Source of the DNA: Chryseomicrobium palamuruense
GTDB taxonomy: Bacteria; Bacillota; Bacilli; Bacillales_A; Planococcaceae
NCBI RefSeq assembly: GCF_042649045.1
Contig: NZ_JBHSEF010000024.1
Coordinates: 55,855-119,854, forward strand
DNA: 64,000 bases
Direction: 5' to 3'
The translations under genes and the position numbers were made by a program. Shown here piece after piece: positions 31,013 through 40,502 of the stretch. The notes beneath the pieces were generated by a model, which ran no database searches, was not told where the DNA came from, and was given only the letters and a program-made list of their open reading frames with translations. Each line of letters starts with the position of its first letter. The stretch's first letter is position 1.

Positions 31013-32443
31013 TTACCGTTGTTGTATTTCTTCAAGAAGTAACTTATTGACCATTGGCGGATTTGCTTGGCCTTTCGTTGCTTTCATGATTTGACCGACA
31101 AGGAACCCAATTGCACGGTCTTTCCCATTCTTAAAGTCTTCAATTGATTGAGGATTAGCATCCAGCGTCTGCGTAACGATATCACGAAGAGCGCCTTCAT
31201 CCGAAATCTGAACAAGCCCTTTCGCTTTCACGACCTCTTCCGCCGTGCCACCATTTTCGACAAGTTCTTTAAAGACTTTCTTTGCAATCTTGGAACTGAT
31301 GGTGCCGTCTTCAATCAACTTCACCATACCTGCAAGTCCTTCAGGCGTCAATTTCGTATCATGCAACTCTTTTTGTTCTGCGTTCAAGTACGCAGACAAG
31401 TCTCCCATCAACCAGTTCGTTGACAGTTTCGTGTCTGCCCCAAGAGCAATCGTCTCTTCGAAGAAATCGGACATTTCTTTTGTCAACGTCATCACGCGTG
31501 CGTCGTACTCGGTCAATCCAAGTTCGTTTACATAACGTGCTTGACGCGCATCTGGAAGTTCCGGAAGTTCTTCACGAACACGGTTCATCCACTCTTCATT
31601 GATAACGATCTGGACAAGATCCGGCTCTGGGAAGTAACGGTAATCGTCTGCCCCTTCTTTGACACGCATCAAGAGGGTCTTTCCAGTAGACTCATCATAA
31701 CGACGCGTCTCTTGAAGAATTTCTCCGCCTGACTTGAGGACTTCCGCCTGACGAATTTGCTCATGCTCCAACCCTTTTTTCACGTAGCTAAAGGAGTTCA
31801 AGTTTTTCAGTTCCGCTTTGGTACCGAATTTTTCTTGCCCATATGGACGCAAGGAAATGTTCGCATCACAGCGAAGAGATCCTTCTTCCATCTTACAGTC
31901 TGAAACGCCTGTAAACTGGATGATTGCTTTCAATTTTTCTAAATAGGCATATGCCTCTTCTGGTGTGCGAATGTCTGGCTCTGAAACGATTTCCACAAGC
32001 GGCGTTCCTTGACGGTTGAAGTCGACAAGTGAATAGCCTTTATCAGTGTGAGAAAGTTTCCCCGCATCTTCTTCTAAGTGAAGACGGGTAATCCCGATAC
32101 GCTTCGTTTTGCCGTCTACTTCAATTTCAATCCAACCGTTTTCGCCGATCGGCTTATCAAATTGAGAAATCTGATACGCTTTTGGGTTATCCGGATAGAA
32201 ATAGTTTTTACGGTCAAACTTCGTGACCGGTGCGATGTCCATATTTAATGCCATCGCTGCACGCATGCCCCACTCGACAGCTGTTTTGTTGACGACCGGA
32301 AGAACACCTGGATAGCCTAGGTCAATTACGTGCGTGTTTGTATTTGGTTCCGCCCCAAAGTGTGCAGGAGACGGAGAGAACATTTTTGATTCAGTTTTCA
32401 ATTCTACGTGGACTTCAAGTCCAATGATGGTTTCAAAGTTCAT
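31013..32443 (-). CDS. gatB: Asp-tRNA(Asn)/Glu-tRNA(Gln) amidotransferase subunit B
   Basis: GatB is the tRNA-binding and kinase subunit of the GatCAB complex, which makes Gln-tRNA(Gln) (and Asn-tRNA(Asn)) by transamidation. It has 476 residues from ATG 32443, preceded by GGGAGG and overlapping the gatA stop (TAATG). Signatures are FETIIGLEVHVEL, DLGYPGVLPV, FDRKNYFYPDNPKAYQISQ and LHLEEDAGKL, followed by the YqeY-like C-terminal tail domain (about 330-476). Gene order gatC-gatA-gatB is standard for Bacillales. Confidence 0.97.
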   Translation of the reverse strand: MNFETIIGLEVHVELKTESKMFSPSPAHFGAEPNTNTHVIDLGYPGVLPVVNKTAVEWGMRAAMALNMDIAPVTKFDRKNYFYPDNPKAYQISQFDKPIGENGWIEIEVDGKTKRIGITRLHLEEDAGKLSHTDKGYSLVDFNRQGTPLVEIVSEPDIRTPEEAYAYLEKLKAIIQFTGVSDCKMEEGSLRCDANISLRPYGQEKFGTKAELKNLNSFSYVKKGLEHEQIRQAEVLKSGGEILQETRRYDESTGKTLLMRVKEGADDYRYFPEPDLVQIVINEEWMNRVREELPELPDARQARYVNELGLTEYDARVMTLTKEMSDFFEETIALGADTKLSTNWLMGDLSAYLNAEQKELHDTKLTPEGLAGMVKLIEDGTISSKIAKKVFKELVENGGTAEEVVKAKGLVQISDEGALRDIVTQTLDANPQSIEDFKNGKDRAIGFLVGQIMKATKGQANPPMVNKLLLEEIQQR

Positions 32444-33909
32444 TATGCGTTTACCTCCCAAAGAGCTGGGGTTTGTTTGTGGAAGTCTGTCGCGGATTCA
32501 TAAGCAGACGCCACTTGATAAATCGTTGATTCATCAAAATGTTTTCCGATAATTTGCAGACCGAGTGGTAAACCATTGGAGAATCCACAAGGTACAGAAA
32601 TTCCTGGTACTCCTGCAAGGTTTACAGGAATCGTTAAAATATCGTTAGCATACATCGTTAATGGATCATCGACTATTTCACCGACTTTAAATGCTGGGGT
32701 TGGTGTCGTTGGCCCTACAATCACATCATACTCTTCAAATACTTTTTCAAAGTCTTGTTTAATGAGAGTACGCACTTTTTGTGCTTTTAAATAATACGCA
32801 TCATACGAACCGGCACTTAATGAATACGTCCCTAACATGATTCGGCGTTTCACCTCGTCACCAAAGCCTTGGGCACGTGTCATTTTGTAAAGTTCTAATA
32901 AGTTCGTTGCCTCTTCTGCACGGTAGCCGTAACGGATTCCGTCGAAGCGTGCTAGGTTTGACGATGCTTCTGATGAAGACAGCAGATAATAGGTCGCAAG
33001 AGCATATTCAGAGTGTGGAAGAGATACTTCTTCCCATACTGCGCCTTGTCCTTCTAGCACTTTAAGAGCCGCAAGAACCGACTCCCGGACTTCCGGACTT
33101 ACGCCGTCTCCCATATATTCTTTTGGCACACCAATTTTCAACCCTTTGATTGGTTTGCCAATCGCTTCTGAGAACTTTGGAACCTCTACGTTTGCGGACG
33201 TTGAATCCATTGGATCTACTCCGGAAATGACTTCGAGTAACTTTGCGTTATCTTCAACGTTACGCGTGATTGGACCAATTTGATCAAGGGACGAGGCAAA
33301 CGCGACGAGTCCAAAACGTGATACGCGGCCATATGTAGGCTTCATTCCAACAACTCCACAGAATGCCGCTGGTTGACGAATCGAACCACCTGTATCTGAT
33401 CCAAGTGTGAATGGTACTTCTCCAGCAGCAACTGCCGCAGCTGACCCACCTGAAGACCCACCTGGTACGTGGTCAAGGTTCCACGGGTTGCGTGTTTTCT
33501 GATACGCCGAGTTTTCAGTCGAAGAACCCATCGCAAATTCATCCATATTGATTTTACCGATGGTAATCATTCCGGCTTCTTTCAGTTTGCGTACAACGGT
33601 TGCATCATAAATAGGGTTGAACCCTTGAAGAATCTTACTTGAACACGTGGTTTCAAGGCCTTCTGTAACAATGTTGTCTTTGACACCGATCGGAAGTCCG
33701 AATAATGGGCCACGGTCTTCTGCAGGAACGGATTCCAGTTCTTCTGCTTGTTTCAGTGCTTGTTCTTTATTCAATGCAAGGAACGCTTGGACGTCGCCAT
33801 CTACTGCTTCAATGCGCGCATAGGCTTCTTCCGCGAGTTGACGAATCGATACGTCCTTTGATGCGATTTTTTCTTGCAATTGTTTTGCTGAGTGTGAAAA
33901 ATAGCTCAT
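32443..33909 (-). CDS. gatA: Asp-tRNA(Asn)/Glu-tRNA(Gln) amidotransferase subunit A
   Basis: GatA is the glutaminase subunit that releases ammonia for GatB. It has 488 residues and an amidase-signature fold with the Ser-cisSer-Lys triad: the lysine in GVKDNI, and the serines in PGGSSGGSAAAVAAG and GSDTGGSIRQPAAFCG. YGRVSRFGLVAFASSLDQ follows as expected. It starts 14 bp after gatC and shares one base with the gatB start region, so the three subunits are made in coupled fashion. Confidence 0.97.
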   Translation of the reverse strand: MSYFSHSAKQLQEKIASKDVSIRQLAEEAYARIEAVDGDVQAFLALNKEQALKQAEELESVPAEDRGPLFGLPIGVKDNIVTEGLETTCSSKILQGFNPIYDATVVRKLKEAGMITIGKINMDEFAMGSSTENSAYQKTRNPWNLDHVPGGSSGGSAAAVAAGEVPFTLGSDTGGSIRQPAAFCGVVGMKPTYGRVSRFGLVAFASSLDQIGPITRNVEDNAKLLEVISGVDPMDSTSANVEVPKFSEAIGKPIKGLKIGVPKEYMGDGVSPEVRESVLAALKVLEGQGAVWEEVSLPHSEYALATYYLLSSSEASSNLARFDGIRYGYRAEEATNLLELYKMTRAQGFGDEVKRRIMLGTYSLSAGSYDAYYLKAQKVRTLIKQDFEKVFEEYDVIVGPTTPTPAFKVGEIVDDPLTMYANDILTIPVNLAGVPGISVPCGFSNGLPLGLQIIGKHFDESTIYQVASAYESATDFHKQTPALWEVNA

Positions 33910-33923
33910 CGTGGGCCGCCTCT

Positions 33924-34214
33924 CTATTCCATAATTGCAGGAACTTTCACTTGTCCTGCTTCTTGTTCTTTCACGTTCTTCATCATGATGTCGCGGTCAA
34001 GACCTGCTACAGACTTGTCTTCACGCAACACGTTTACGAGTGGAAGAACATGCGTTGTCGGTTCCACGTCCGTTGTATCCAGTTCGTTTAACTTATCAGC
34101 AAACTGTACAATTTTCGCCAGTTGCTCTGTAAAATGTTCCACTTCTTCTTCCGTAATTGCAAGACGCGCTAAATGCGCGACGTGACGTACTTCTTCTTTA
34201 GTAATGGTTGCCAC
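33924..34214 (-). CDS. gatC: Asp-tRNA(Asn)/Glu-tRNA(Gln) amidotransferase subunit C
   Basis: This small stabilising subunit wraps around the GatA-GatB interface. It has 96 residues from GTG 34214, which follows GGAGGTG by 6 bases; ATG 34229 upstream in frame overlaps the ribosome site and was rejected. VRHVAHLARLAITEEEVEHFTEQLAKIVQF and the DTTDVEPTTHVLPLVNVLRED core, given here only as landmarks (VAHLARLAITEEE; DVEPTTHVLPL), identify the family. It is first in the gat operon, behind an extended -10 promoter. Confidence 0.95.
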   Translation of the reverse strand: MATITKEEVRHVAHLARLAITEEEVEHFTEQLAKIVQFADKLNELDTTDVEPTTHVLPLVNVLREDKSVAGLDRDIMMKNVKEQEAGQVKVPAIME

Positions 34215-34249
34215 AGAAGACACCTCCATAGATTTAAATCATACAGTCC

Positions 34250-34278
34250 ATCATAGCATTTATTGCTTTACTTGAACA
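34250..34278 (-). promoter_or_regulatory. Probable promoter of gatCAB
   Basis: On the minus strand TGTTCA (34278-34273) is followed after 17 bp by TATGAT (34255-34250) with an upstream TGC, forming an extended -10. The weak -35 is compensated by the extended -10. It lies in the 72-bp gap between camS and gatC. Confidence 0.5.
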
Positions 34279-34286
34279 GAGTATCG

Positions 34287-35411
34287 TCATTCGTAGATAT
34301 GAACAAACGGCGTTTCTTCATTTGCTTCTCGTTTGATGAGCGCTTGTTCGCCTTCAATTGAGGTGATGTTCACTTCCACAGGCAAATCCGCAACAAAACT
34401 AGTATTGAGTAAACCTGCGACATATTGTGTAAATCCTATAATTTCCGCTTCACCAAAAAATTGAATGGGAATAGTAATTGTCAGTTTTTGCAAGACACTG
34501 TCTCGATAAAAACCGGTTCCGATGACGCTAGTGTAATTCGGGAAATACGTCTCCACATTATATTTAAAGTTTCGGAAAGCCGTATCCATGTCCCGGTACT
34601 GCTCCACTGCATTGGATGTTGGGAACGTGACATACTGCTCATTGATCGGTGCCCAGTTGGAAACCGTTCCTCCATTATCTGCAACACCGTAACTAAAATA
34701 CGTACCTGGTACAATCGCATTGCGACTGTTTTGCTTAAATAACCCTACTGTAATCGGAACTTCAGCAAGTCCTGGCATTGCACGCATACGTGTCACGATT
34801 TCATTTGCGATACGACGACCGTTCTCTGTAATTTGGTCATCCGATAGGGGCTGTTCAAATACAGGTCCATAATCGACTTCAGTATAGTAATAGATCGAGT
34901 TCAGGGCAAGACCGATCGACACCCCGCCGAGCTTCATCGTATTCCCTTCTCGTACCAAGTAATTCTGTTCCACAATATGTGTAAGGTAAACAGGTGCTTG
35001 CGTGGCTTTTTCTCGCCCCGTCAGTCCTTGATCGTCCGGATTCAGTCCAGCTTCCGTTTGATTGCTGCGAGCGAGCCATGAACTAATCGTCGACCTGTCT
35101 AGATACTGACCTTCTTGGAAGTAGTACTGATCAGTAGGAAACTCATTTTGTGATAACCGCATAAGCCCCTTTTCCACTTCGACGACATCATATTTCGTTG
35201 CCATATTGGAAACGACCAGCCCGCGGCTCTTGCTCTCTGCATAAGGGAGAATCGTTGAATAATACGTTTCATCCAGTCGAACAGATGGCAATACGACCGT
35301 GCGTGCTTCTGATTCTGCCGGGTCTTGTACGACTTCTTCTTGTGTTTGATTTGGGGTACATCCTGTTAAGACGAGGAGTGCTGCTAGAGCAAGCCATCCT
35401 TTTCTTTTCAT
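34287..35411 (-). CDS. camS: CamS-family sex pheromone precursor lipoprotein
   Basis: This exported lipoprotein has 374 residues, with the signal peptide ending in the lipobox LTGC (Cys18). The mature part has the CamS/YerH core: AESKSRGLVVSNMATKYDVVEVEKGL (landmarks SRGLVVSN and YDVVEVEKGLMRLS), QYYFQEGQYLD, and a C-terminal IGFTQYVAGLLNT. In enterococci and staphylococci the signal peptide of this family is processed to a pheromone-like peptide; whether that happens here is unknown. It lies between ligA (15 bp) and the gat operon as in B. subtilis (yerH). Confidence 0.9.
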   Translation of the reverse strand: MKRKGWLALAALLVLTGCTPNQTQEEVVQDPAESEARTVVLPSVRLDETYYSTILPYAESKSRGLVVSNMATKYDVVEVEKGLMRLSQNEFPTDQYYFQEGQYLDRSTISSWLARSNQTEAGLNPDDQGLTGREKATQAPVYLTHIVEQNYLVREGNTMKLGGVSIGLALNSIYYYTEVDYGPVFEQPLSDDQITENGRRIANEIVTRMRAMPGLAEVPITVGLFKQNSRNAIVPGTYFSYGVADNGGTVSNWAPINEQYVTFPTSNAVEQYRDMDTAFRNFKYNVETYFPNYTSVIGTGFYRDSVLQKLTITIPIQFFGEAEIIGFTQYVAGLLNTSFVADLPVEVNITSIEGEQALIKREANEETPFVHIYE

Positions 35412-35426
35412 ACGCTTTCTTCCTCT

Positions 35427-37427
35427 CTACTCTGCCAGAGCATCCATCATTTGTTGCTCTGACCATACCTCGATGCCGAGCTCATTGGCTTTGTCGAGTT
35501 TCGACCCTGCATCTTCCCCAGCAATAACGAGGTCTGTTTTTTTACTAACACTTCCTGAGACTTTTGCGCCTTGGGCAAGTAGTTTCTCCTTGGCTTCGTT
35601 ACGGGATAATTGTTCCAGTTTCCCTGTCAGGACGACCGTTTTTCCAAAGAACGGACTATCCGCTACGGCTTCTTTATCAATTCGTTCACCGGTATAACTC
35701 ATCGTGACGCCTGCTTGCTTTAACCGTTCGAGTAACTCTTTCGTTTCTGGAAGTTCCAAATAACTGACGAGCGAGTCCGCCATCTTGTCACCAATTTCAT
35801 AAACTGCCGTCATTTCTTCACGTGTGGCTTGTTGTAAAGCATCAAACGAACCGAATTCTTGAGAGAGTAGGCGAGCGGCTTTCTCACCGATATGGCGTAC
35901 GCCTAGCCCGAAGAGTAATTTTTCCATCGAATTTTCTTTCGTAGCTTCAATGGCCTTTACTAGATTCTCTGCAGATTTCTGCCCCATACGGTCGAGTTGA
36001 ATAAGTTGTTCGACTTCAAGTGTATAAAGGTCCGCTACGTCTTTGATCAACTTGTTTTGAAAAAGTTGTTCGACGACCTTTTCTCCCAGACCATCAATAT
36101 TCATAGCATTGCGAGATGCGAAGTGCTTGATGCCTTCAGTAATCTGAGCTGGACACGACGGATTAACGCAGCGAAGCGCTACTTCTTCTTCAATCCGGAC
36201 GAGTTCACTCTCACAAACAGGGCAATTCGTTGGCATCACGTATGGTTCTGTGCCTTCAGGTCGTTCCTTTTCAACCACTGCGACCACTTCGGGAATAATA
36301 TCTCCCGCTTTTCGAATGATCACATGGTCGCCGATGCGCACATCTTTTTGTTGGATCAAATCAACGTTGTGGAGAGATGCACGGCGCACGGTCGTCCCTG
36401 CCACTTGAACAGCATCTAAAATTGCCGTTGGTGTAACCACGCCTGTGCGTCCCACTGTCCATTCGATGTCGAGCAACGTCGTAACCACTTCTTCAGCCGG
36501 AAACTTATAGGCTGTGGCAAAGCGAGGGCTTTTCGCTGTGAAGCCGAGCTCTTGTTGCTGTTCATAATGGTCGACTTTAATGACAATGCCGTCAATTTCA
36601 TATGGAAGTTCGTTTCGTTTTTCTGTCCATTCTTCAATGAACGCTGCAACCTCTTCAATGGTTTCGCAGACACGTGTTTCGTTATTTAATAAAAACCCTT
36701 GCGTACGTAAATACTCCAGCGCTTCTGAATGAGACTCAATGCCAAGGGCTTCAGGGTCCCCTAGTCCATAAATGAACAAGGAAAGATTCCGACTCGCTGC
36801 AATTTTTGGATCAAGCTGACGTAAGCTACCTGCTGCCGCATTACGAGGATTCGCGAATAGCTCGAACTCGTCTTTCGCCCGCTGTTCGTTCAACTTAGCG
36901 AATGATGATTTCGGCATGTAGGCTTCTCCACGCACTTCAAACGTGGCACTTTCTTTCAAGCGAAGTGGGACAGCACGAATGGTCCGCACGTTAGCAGTAA
37001 TGTCCTCCCCAATTGTGCCGTCTCCACGTGTTGCTCCTCGAACAAGTTTCCCATCTTCATATAACAAACTGATGGCAAGACCATCAATCTTCAGCTCACA
37101 TACATAGCGGTGCGGGGTATCCAGTAAATCACGAATACGACGGTCAAACTCCAGCAAGTCTTCTTTTGAGAAGACATTCGAAAGAGAGAGCATTGGCGTA
37201 CGGTGACGAACTTTGGTGAAGCCTTCTAGCGGTTGCCCCCCTACACGTTGGGTAGGAGAATCTGGAAGAATCAGGGAAGGATTTTGTTCTTCCAGTTCCA
37301 AGAGTTCCCGCAAGTACTGGTCATACACCGCATCGGAAACGATTGGTTCATCAAGTACATAATAGGCATGGCCATACTCATGGAGCATTTCATGCAATTC
37401 TTTCATGCGTGTTTCCACTTCATTCAT
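35427..37427 (-). CDS. ligA: NAD-dependent DNA ligase
   Basis: LigA seals nicks in DNA replication and repair. The 666-residue protein has the usual order: Ia domain, adenylation domain with active-site Lys113 in CELKIDGLAIS, OB fold (VGRTGVVTPTAIL), a four-cysteine zinc finger (CPVC...CVNPSCPAQ, about 404-430), helix-hairpin-helix repeats (about 440-570) and a C-terminal BRCT domain (FFGKTVVLTGKLEQLSRNEA). It starts 12 bp after pcrA, and camS follows after 15 bp. All catalytic elements look intact. Confidence 0.97.
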   Translation of the reverse strand: MNEVETRMKELHEMLHEYGHAYYVLDEPIVSDAVYDQYLRELLELEEQNPSLILPDSPTQRVGGQPLEGFTKVRHRTPMLSLSNVFSKEDLLEFDRRIRDLLDTPHRYVCELKIDGLAISLLYEDGKLVRGATRGDGTIGEDITANVRTIRAVPLRLKESATFEVRGEAYMPKSSFAKLNEQRAKDEFELFANPRNAAAGSLRQLDPKIAASRNLSLFIYGLGDPEALGIESHSEALEYLRTQGFLLNNETRVCETIEEVAAFIEEWTEKRNELPYEIDGIVIKVDHYEQQQELGFTAKSPRFATAYKFPAEEVVTTLLDIEWTVGRTGVVTPTAILDAVQVAGTTVRRASLHNVDLIQQKDVRIGDHVIIRKAGDIIPEVVAVVEKERPEGTEPYVMPTNCPVCESELVRIEEEVALRCVNPSCPAQITEGIKHFASRNAMNIDGLGEKVVEQLFQNKLIKDVADLYTLEVEQLIQLDRMGQKSAENLVKAIEATKENSMEKLLFGLGVRHIGEKAARLLSQEFGSFDALQQATREEMTAVYEIGDKMADSLVSYLELPETKELLERLKQAGVTMSYTGERIDKEAVADSPFFGKTVVLTGKLEQLSRNEAKEKLLAQGAKVSGSVSKKTDLVIAGEDAGSKLDKANELGIEVWSEQQMMDALAE

Positions 37428-37439
37428 CCGATAGACCTC

Positions 37440-39668
37440 CTACTGTTTTTCAATTGGAGCAAATTTCGCTAAGAGTCGTTTGATACCAGTAGGCTGTGGG
37501 AAGGCGATGTCGAGTTCCCGGTTTTCTCCTTCACCGCGGACACTCACGACGGTTCCCACTCCCCATTTTTTATGAGACGCTTTATCGCCCACACGCCATT
37601 CGAGCTTGTCTCCGCCCGATTCCGTATAGACGGGATGGCTTGGAGCTGTTTTACGCGGTTTCATGTAACGATTGCCTGCAGCAGACGGATGAACGTGAGA
37701 CGCACGTTCCCCTCCAACAGGTTCAATCACATCCGCAGATATTTCACCGATAAAACGAGACGGTTGATTCATACTCGTCCGGCCGAAGATCATTCGACTT
37801 TGGGCACAACTCAGATAGAGCTTTTCCTCTGCTCGTGTCAGGCCTACGTAAGCGAGACGACGTTCTTCTTCCATCTCATCATCATCGCCAACTGAACGGC
37901 TGTGTGGAAAGATATTCTCCTCCATCCCGATCAAGAAGACTACTGGGAACTCAAGACCTTTCGCTGCATGTAAAGTCATCAACGTGACCGTCCCTTGAGA
38001 CTTGTCTTGTTCATCAAGTGCATCAATATCGGAAATCAACGCAAGGTCTGTCAAGAACGCCACAAGCGATTTGTCATCGCTGCGTTTCTCAAAGGCTTTC
38101 GTCACAGTTAAAAACTCTTCAATATTCTCTAGACGACTTTCCGATTCAATCGTATTTTCCCGGCGCAGCATCGCACGATATCCTGAACGTTCAATGACTT
38201 CTTCGACAATTTCACTGACTGCCAGATAATCTTGCATCTCCGTCAAGTTGCGAATCAGTTGATAGAACTCATTGACAGATTTGATCGCGCGAGGAGAAAT
38301 CCCCGGAATGAGCGTCACATCTCGGAGCGCTTCAAATACAGTAATGTCGTGCATGATTGCATACGATGCCAGACGGTCAAAAGAAGTTGCCCCAATGTTT
38401 CGCTTTGGTTCATTGATGATGCGTGCAAGCGAAATATCATCATCATTGTTTGCTATCAGTCGTAAGTACGCAAGTAAATCTTTGATTTCCTTCCGGTCAT
38501 AGAACTTTGTTCCACCAACAATGACATACGGCATATTGGATTTGACGAGTGTCTCCTCCATACCCCGTGACTGGGCATTTGTCCGGTACAGAATGGCAAA
38601 GTCATGATACTTCCGGCCTTCGTCTTGAATCAGTTGTTGAATCTTGCCGACTACGAACTGGGCCTCGTCCTGTTCACTATACGCGCGGTATAATTGAACT
38701 TTTTCGCCTTCCTGGTTCTCGGTCCGCAACACTTTTGGGTAGCGACTCTTATTGTTGCCGATAATTTCATTGGCCGCTTGCAAGATACGTTGTGTCGAGC
38801 GGTAGTTCTGTTCGAGCATAATCACTTTTGCGTTCGGGTAATCTTTTTCAAACGATAAGATGTTCCCGATATCCGCACCGCGCCAGCGATAGATGGACTG
38901 ATCGGAATCCCCAACGACACAAATATTCTTAAACTTTGCCGCGAGCATCTCCACAAGCTCATACTGCGCTTTATTGGTATCTTGATATTCATCCACGTGG
39001 ATGTAATGAAATTTGTTTTGATAGAAATCGAGCACTTCGGGTTCTTTCCGGAATAACTCAATGGTGCGCATGATCAAATCATCAAAATCCATGGACTGAT
39101 TTTTGCGAAGACGCTTTTCGTACGCTGTATAGACGCGTCCTGCGACTTTTTCGTACGGGTTCATCGGATTTGATTCCGCAATAAAGTCACTCGCAGACTT
39201 CAATTGGTTCTTCGCACTACTGATGATGGATAGAAGTGCGCGAGGTTCATATTGTTTCGGGTCAATATTTTCTTGTTTTAGGATGGCTTTGATGACACTC
39301 AATTGATCGGTACCATCTAGTATTGTAAAGTTTTTCGAATAACCGAGTAGGTCTGCATAGCGACGCAAGATGCGTACACACATCGAGTGGAACGTCGAGA
39401 CCCACATTTGATCCCCGAAACCGTCACCAAGTAAGCGGTCAATTCGGTCACGCATTTCTCGCGCTGCTTTATTCGTAAATGTAATAGCGAGTATTTTTGA
39501 AGGGTACACTTGTTTTTCTACAATCAAATAGGCAATTCGGTGCGTCAGTACACGCGTTTTTCCGGAACCTGCACCTGCCATAATCAGCAGGGGTCCTTCG
39601 GTTTGTTGCACCGCTTCTTTTTGCTGCGGATTCATTCCGTCAATCAATTGGTGGGTGATACTTTCCAT
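37440..39668 (-). CDS. pcrA: ATP-dependent DNA helicase PcrA
   Basis: PcrA is an SF1A 3'-5' helicase for repair and replication restart. It has 742 residues with motif I AGAGSGKTRVLTHRIAYL, motif II HVDEYQDTN, motif III VVGDSDQSIYRWRGAD, motif IV VIMLEQNYRST, motif V TLMTLHAAKGLEFPVVFL and motif VI LAYVGLTRAEEKLYL. The C-terminal WRVGDKASHKKWGVGTVVSV segment is the RNA polymerase-binding Tudor-like domain. It lies between pcrB (15 bp) and ligA (12 bp) in the conserved pcrB-pcrA-ligA order. Confidence 0.97.
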   Translation of the reverse strand: MESITHQLIDGMNPQQKEAVQQTEGPLLIMAGAGSGKTRVLTHRIAYLIVEKQVYPSKILAITFTNKAAREMRDRIDRLLGDGFGDQMWVSTFHSMCVRILRRYADLLGYSKNFTILDGTDQLSVIKAILKQENIDPKQYEPRALLSIISSAKNQLKSASDFIAESNPMNPYEKVAGRVYTAYEKRLRKNQSMDFDDLIMRTIELFRKEPEVLDFYQNKFHYIHVDEYQDTNKAQYELVEMLAAKFKNICVVGDSDQSIYRWRGADIGNILSFEKDYPNAKVIMLEQNYRSTQRILQAANEIIGNNKSRYPKVLRTENQEGEKVQLYRAYSEQDEAQFVVGKIQQLIQDEGRKYHDFAILYRTNAQSRGMEETLVKSNMPYVIVGGTKFYDRKEIKDLLAYLRLIANNDDDISLARIINEPKRNIGATSFDRLASYAIMHDITVFEALRDVTLIPGISPRAIKSVNEFYQLIRNLTEMQDYLAVSEIVEEVIERSGYRAMLRRENTIESESRLENIEEFLTVTKAFEKRSDDKSLVAFLTDLALISDIDALDEQDKSQGTVTLMTLHAAKGLEFPVVFLIGMEENIFPHSRSVGDDDEMEEERRLAYVGLTRAEEKLYLSCAQSRMIFGRTSMNQPSRFIGEISADVIEPVGGERASHVHPSAAGNRYMKPRKTAPSHPVYTESGGDKLEWRVGDKASHKKWGVGTVVSVRGEGENRELDIAFPQPTGIKRLLAKFAPIEKQ

Positions 39669-39683
39669 GGTGCCTCCTTCTGG

Positions 39684-40373
39684 TTAGGCTTTTACTGCCT
39701 TCACCGTTTGTAATGCTTTTTTTAAATCCGTATAAATAATATTTCCAACGACAATGGTATCGGCATGTGCCGCCATCTCGCTTGCTTGTTCGTTTGATTC
39801 AATGCCTCCACCATAAAATAAGCGGGTTGATTGAAGCACGGCTTTCGAAGCTTTGACCACTTCCGGATTTCCATAGGTTCCGCTGTATTCTAAATAAAAG
39901 ATAGGGAGCCGAAATAGATGTTCAGCCATGCGTGCGTAAGCAACAACGGCTTCTTGATCAATGGTCGTCTCGGCTTCTGTCAGATGAGCTACTTTTGCAT
40001 CCGGATTCAGGACGCAATACCCTTCGGCAAAGACTTCGTCCCAATTCATAAAATCGCCATGCTCGACAAGAGCCGCATGGTGTAGATCCTTGACCCATTT
40101 CGTGTGGGGACTGTTTAAAACGGTGGGAATGAAATAAAAATCAAATCCCGGTGTAATCATATCGAGGCTTGAGAGTTCGAGGCAAACAGGTAGGGCATAT
40201 CGGCGGATTCGCATAAGCAGTTCAAGAACATCATCGAGTTCTATGCCGTCGGAACCTCCTACAAGGATGGCATCCGTTCCTGATTCACAAATCGCTTCAA
40301 GCGTATCATCATCTATTGGTTTCGCTGGATCCACTTTAAAAACGTGTTTCCATTCGGTATAGGTTGTTAACAT
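39684..40373 (-). CDS. pcrB: Heptaprenylglyceryl phosphate synthase PcrB
   Basis: PcrB joins heptaprenyl diphosphate to sn-glycerol-1-phosphate, the bacterial counterpart of archaeal GGGP synthase. The TIM-barrel protein has 229 residues from ATG 40373 (AGAAGGTG 5 bases upstream). Landmarks are HVFKVDPAKPIDDDTLEAI, DAILVGGSDGI, LPVCLELSS, LEYSGTYGNPE and LFYGGGIESNEQA, which form the phosphate and glycerol-phosphate sites. The gene is first in the pcrB-pcrA-ligA-camS unit, and its leader carries an 11-bp inverted repeat (40402-40427). Confidence 0.95.
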   Translation of the reverse strand: MLTTYTEWKHVFKVDPAKPIDDDTLEAICESGTDAILVGGSDGIELDDVLELLMRIRRYALPVCLELSSLDMITPGFDFYFIPTVLNSPHTKWVKDLHHAALVEHGDFMNWDEVFAEGYCVLNPDAKVAHLTEAETTIDQEAVVAYARMAEHLFRLPIFYLEYSGTYGNPEVVKASKAVLQSTRLFYGGGIESNEQASEMAAHADTIVVGNIIYTDLKKALQTVKAVKA

Positions 40374-40401
40374 CCAAGCACCTTCTTCCGTCAGACACAT
40401 T

Positions 40402-40427
40402 GAAATCGACCCACGGGGGTCGATTTC
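40402..40427 (-). other. Inverted repeat in the pcrB leader
   Basis: GAAATCGACCC (40402-40412) and its exact complement (40417-40427) surround a 4-base loop, ending 29 bp before the pcrB start. No T-run follows on the minus strand, so it is not a standard terminator. It may be an operator or an mRNA 5'-end stabiliser. Nothing else between yerC and pcrB resembles a control element. Confidence 0.4.
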
Positions 40428-40465
40428 ATTTCGCCGACGCTGTTGTTTTCATAGAGTCAGTATAC

Positions 40466-40502
40466 CAAAAAAACAGGTCCCCCTAAAGGGAAACCTGTTT
40501 TA
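40466..40502 (-). terminator. Terminator of the yerA-yerB-yerC unit
   Basis: On the minus strand AAAACAGGTTTCCC pairs with GGGGGACCTGTTTT, followed by a run of seven T. It overlaps the yerC stop codon, separating yerC from pcrB. Confidence 0.85.
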
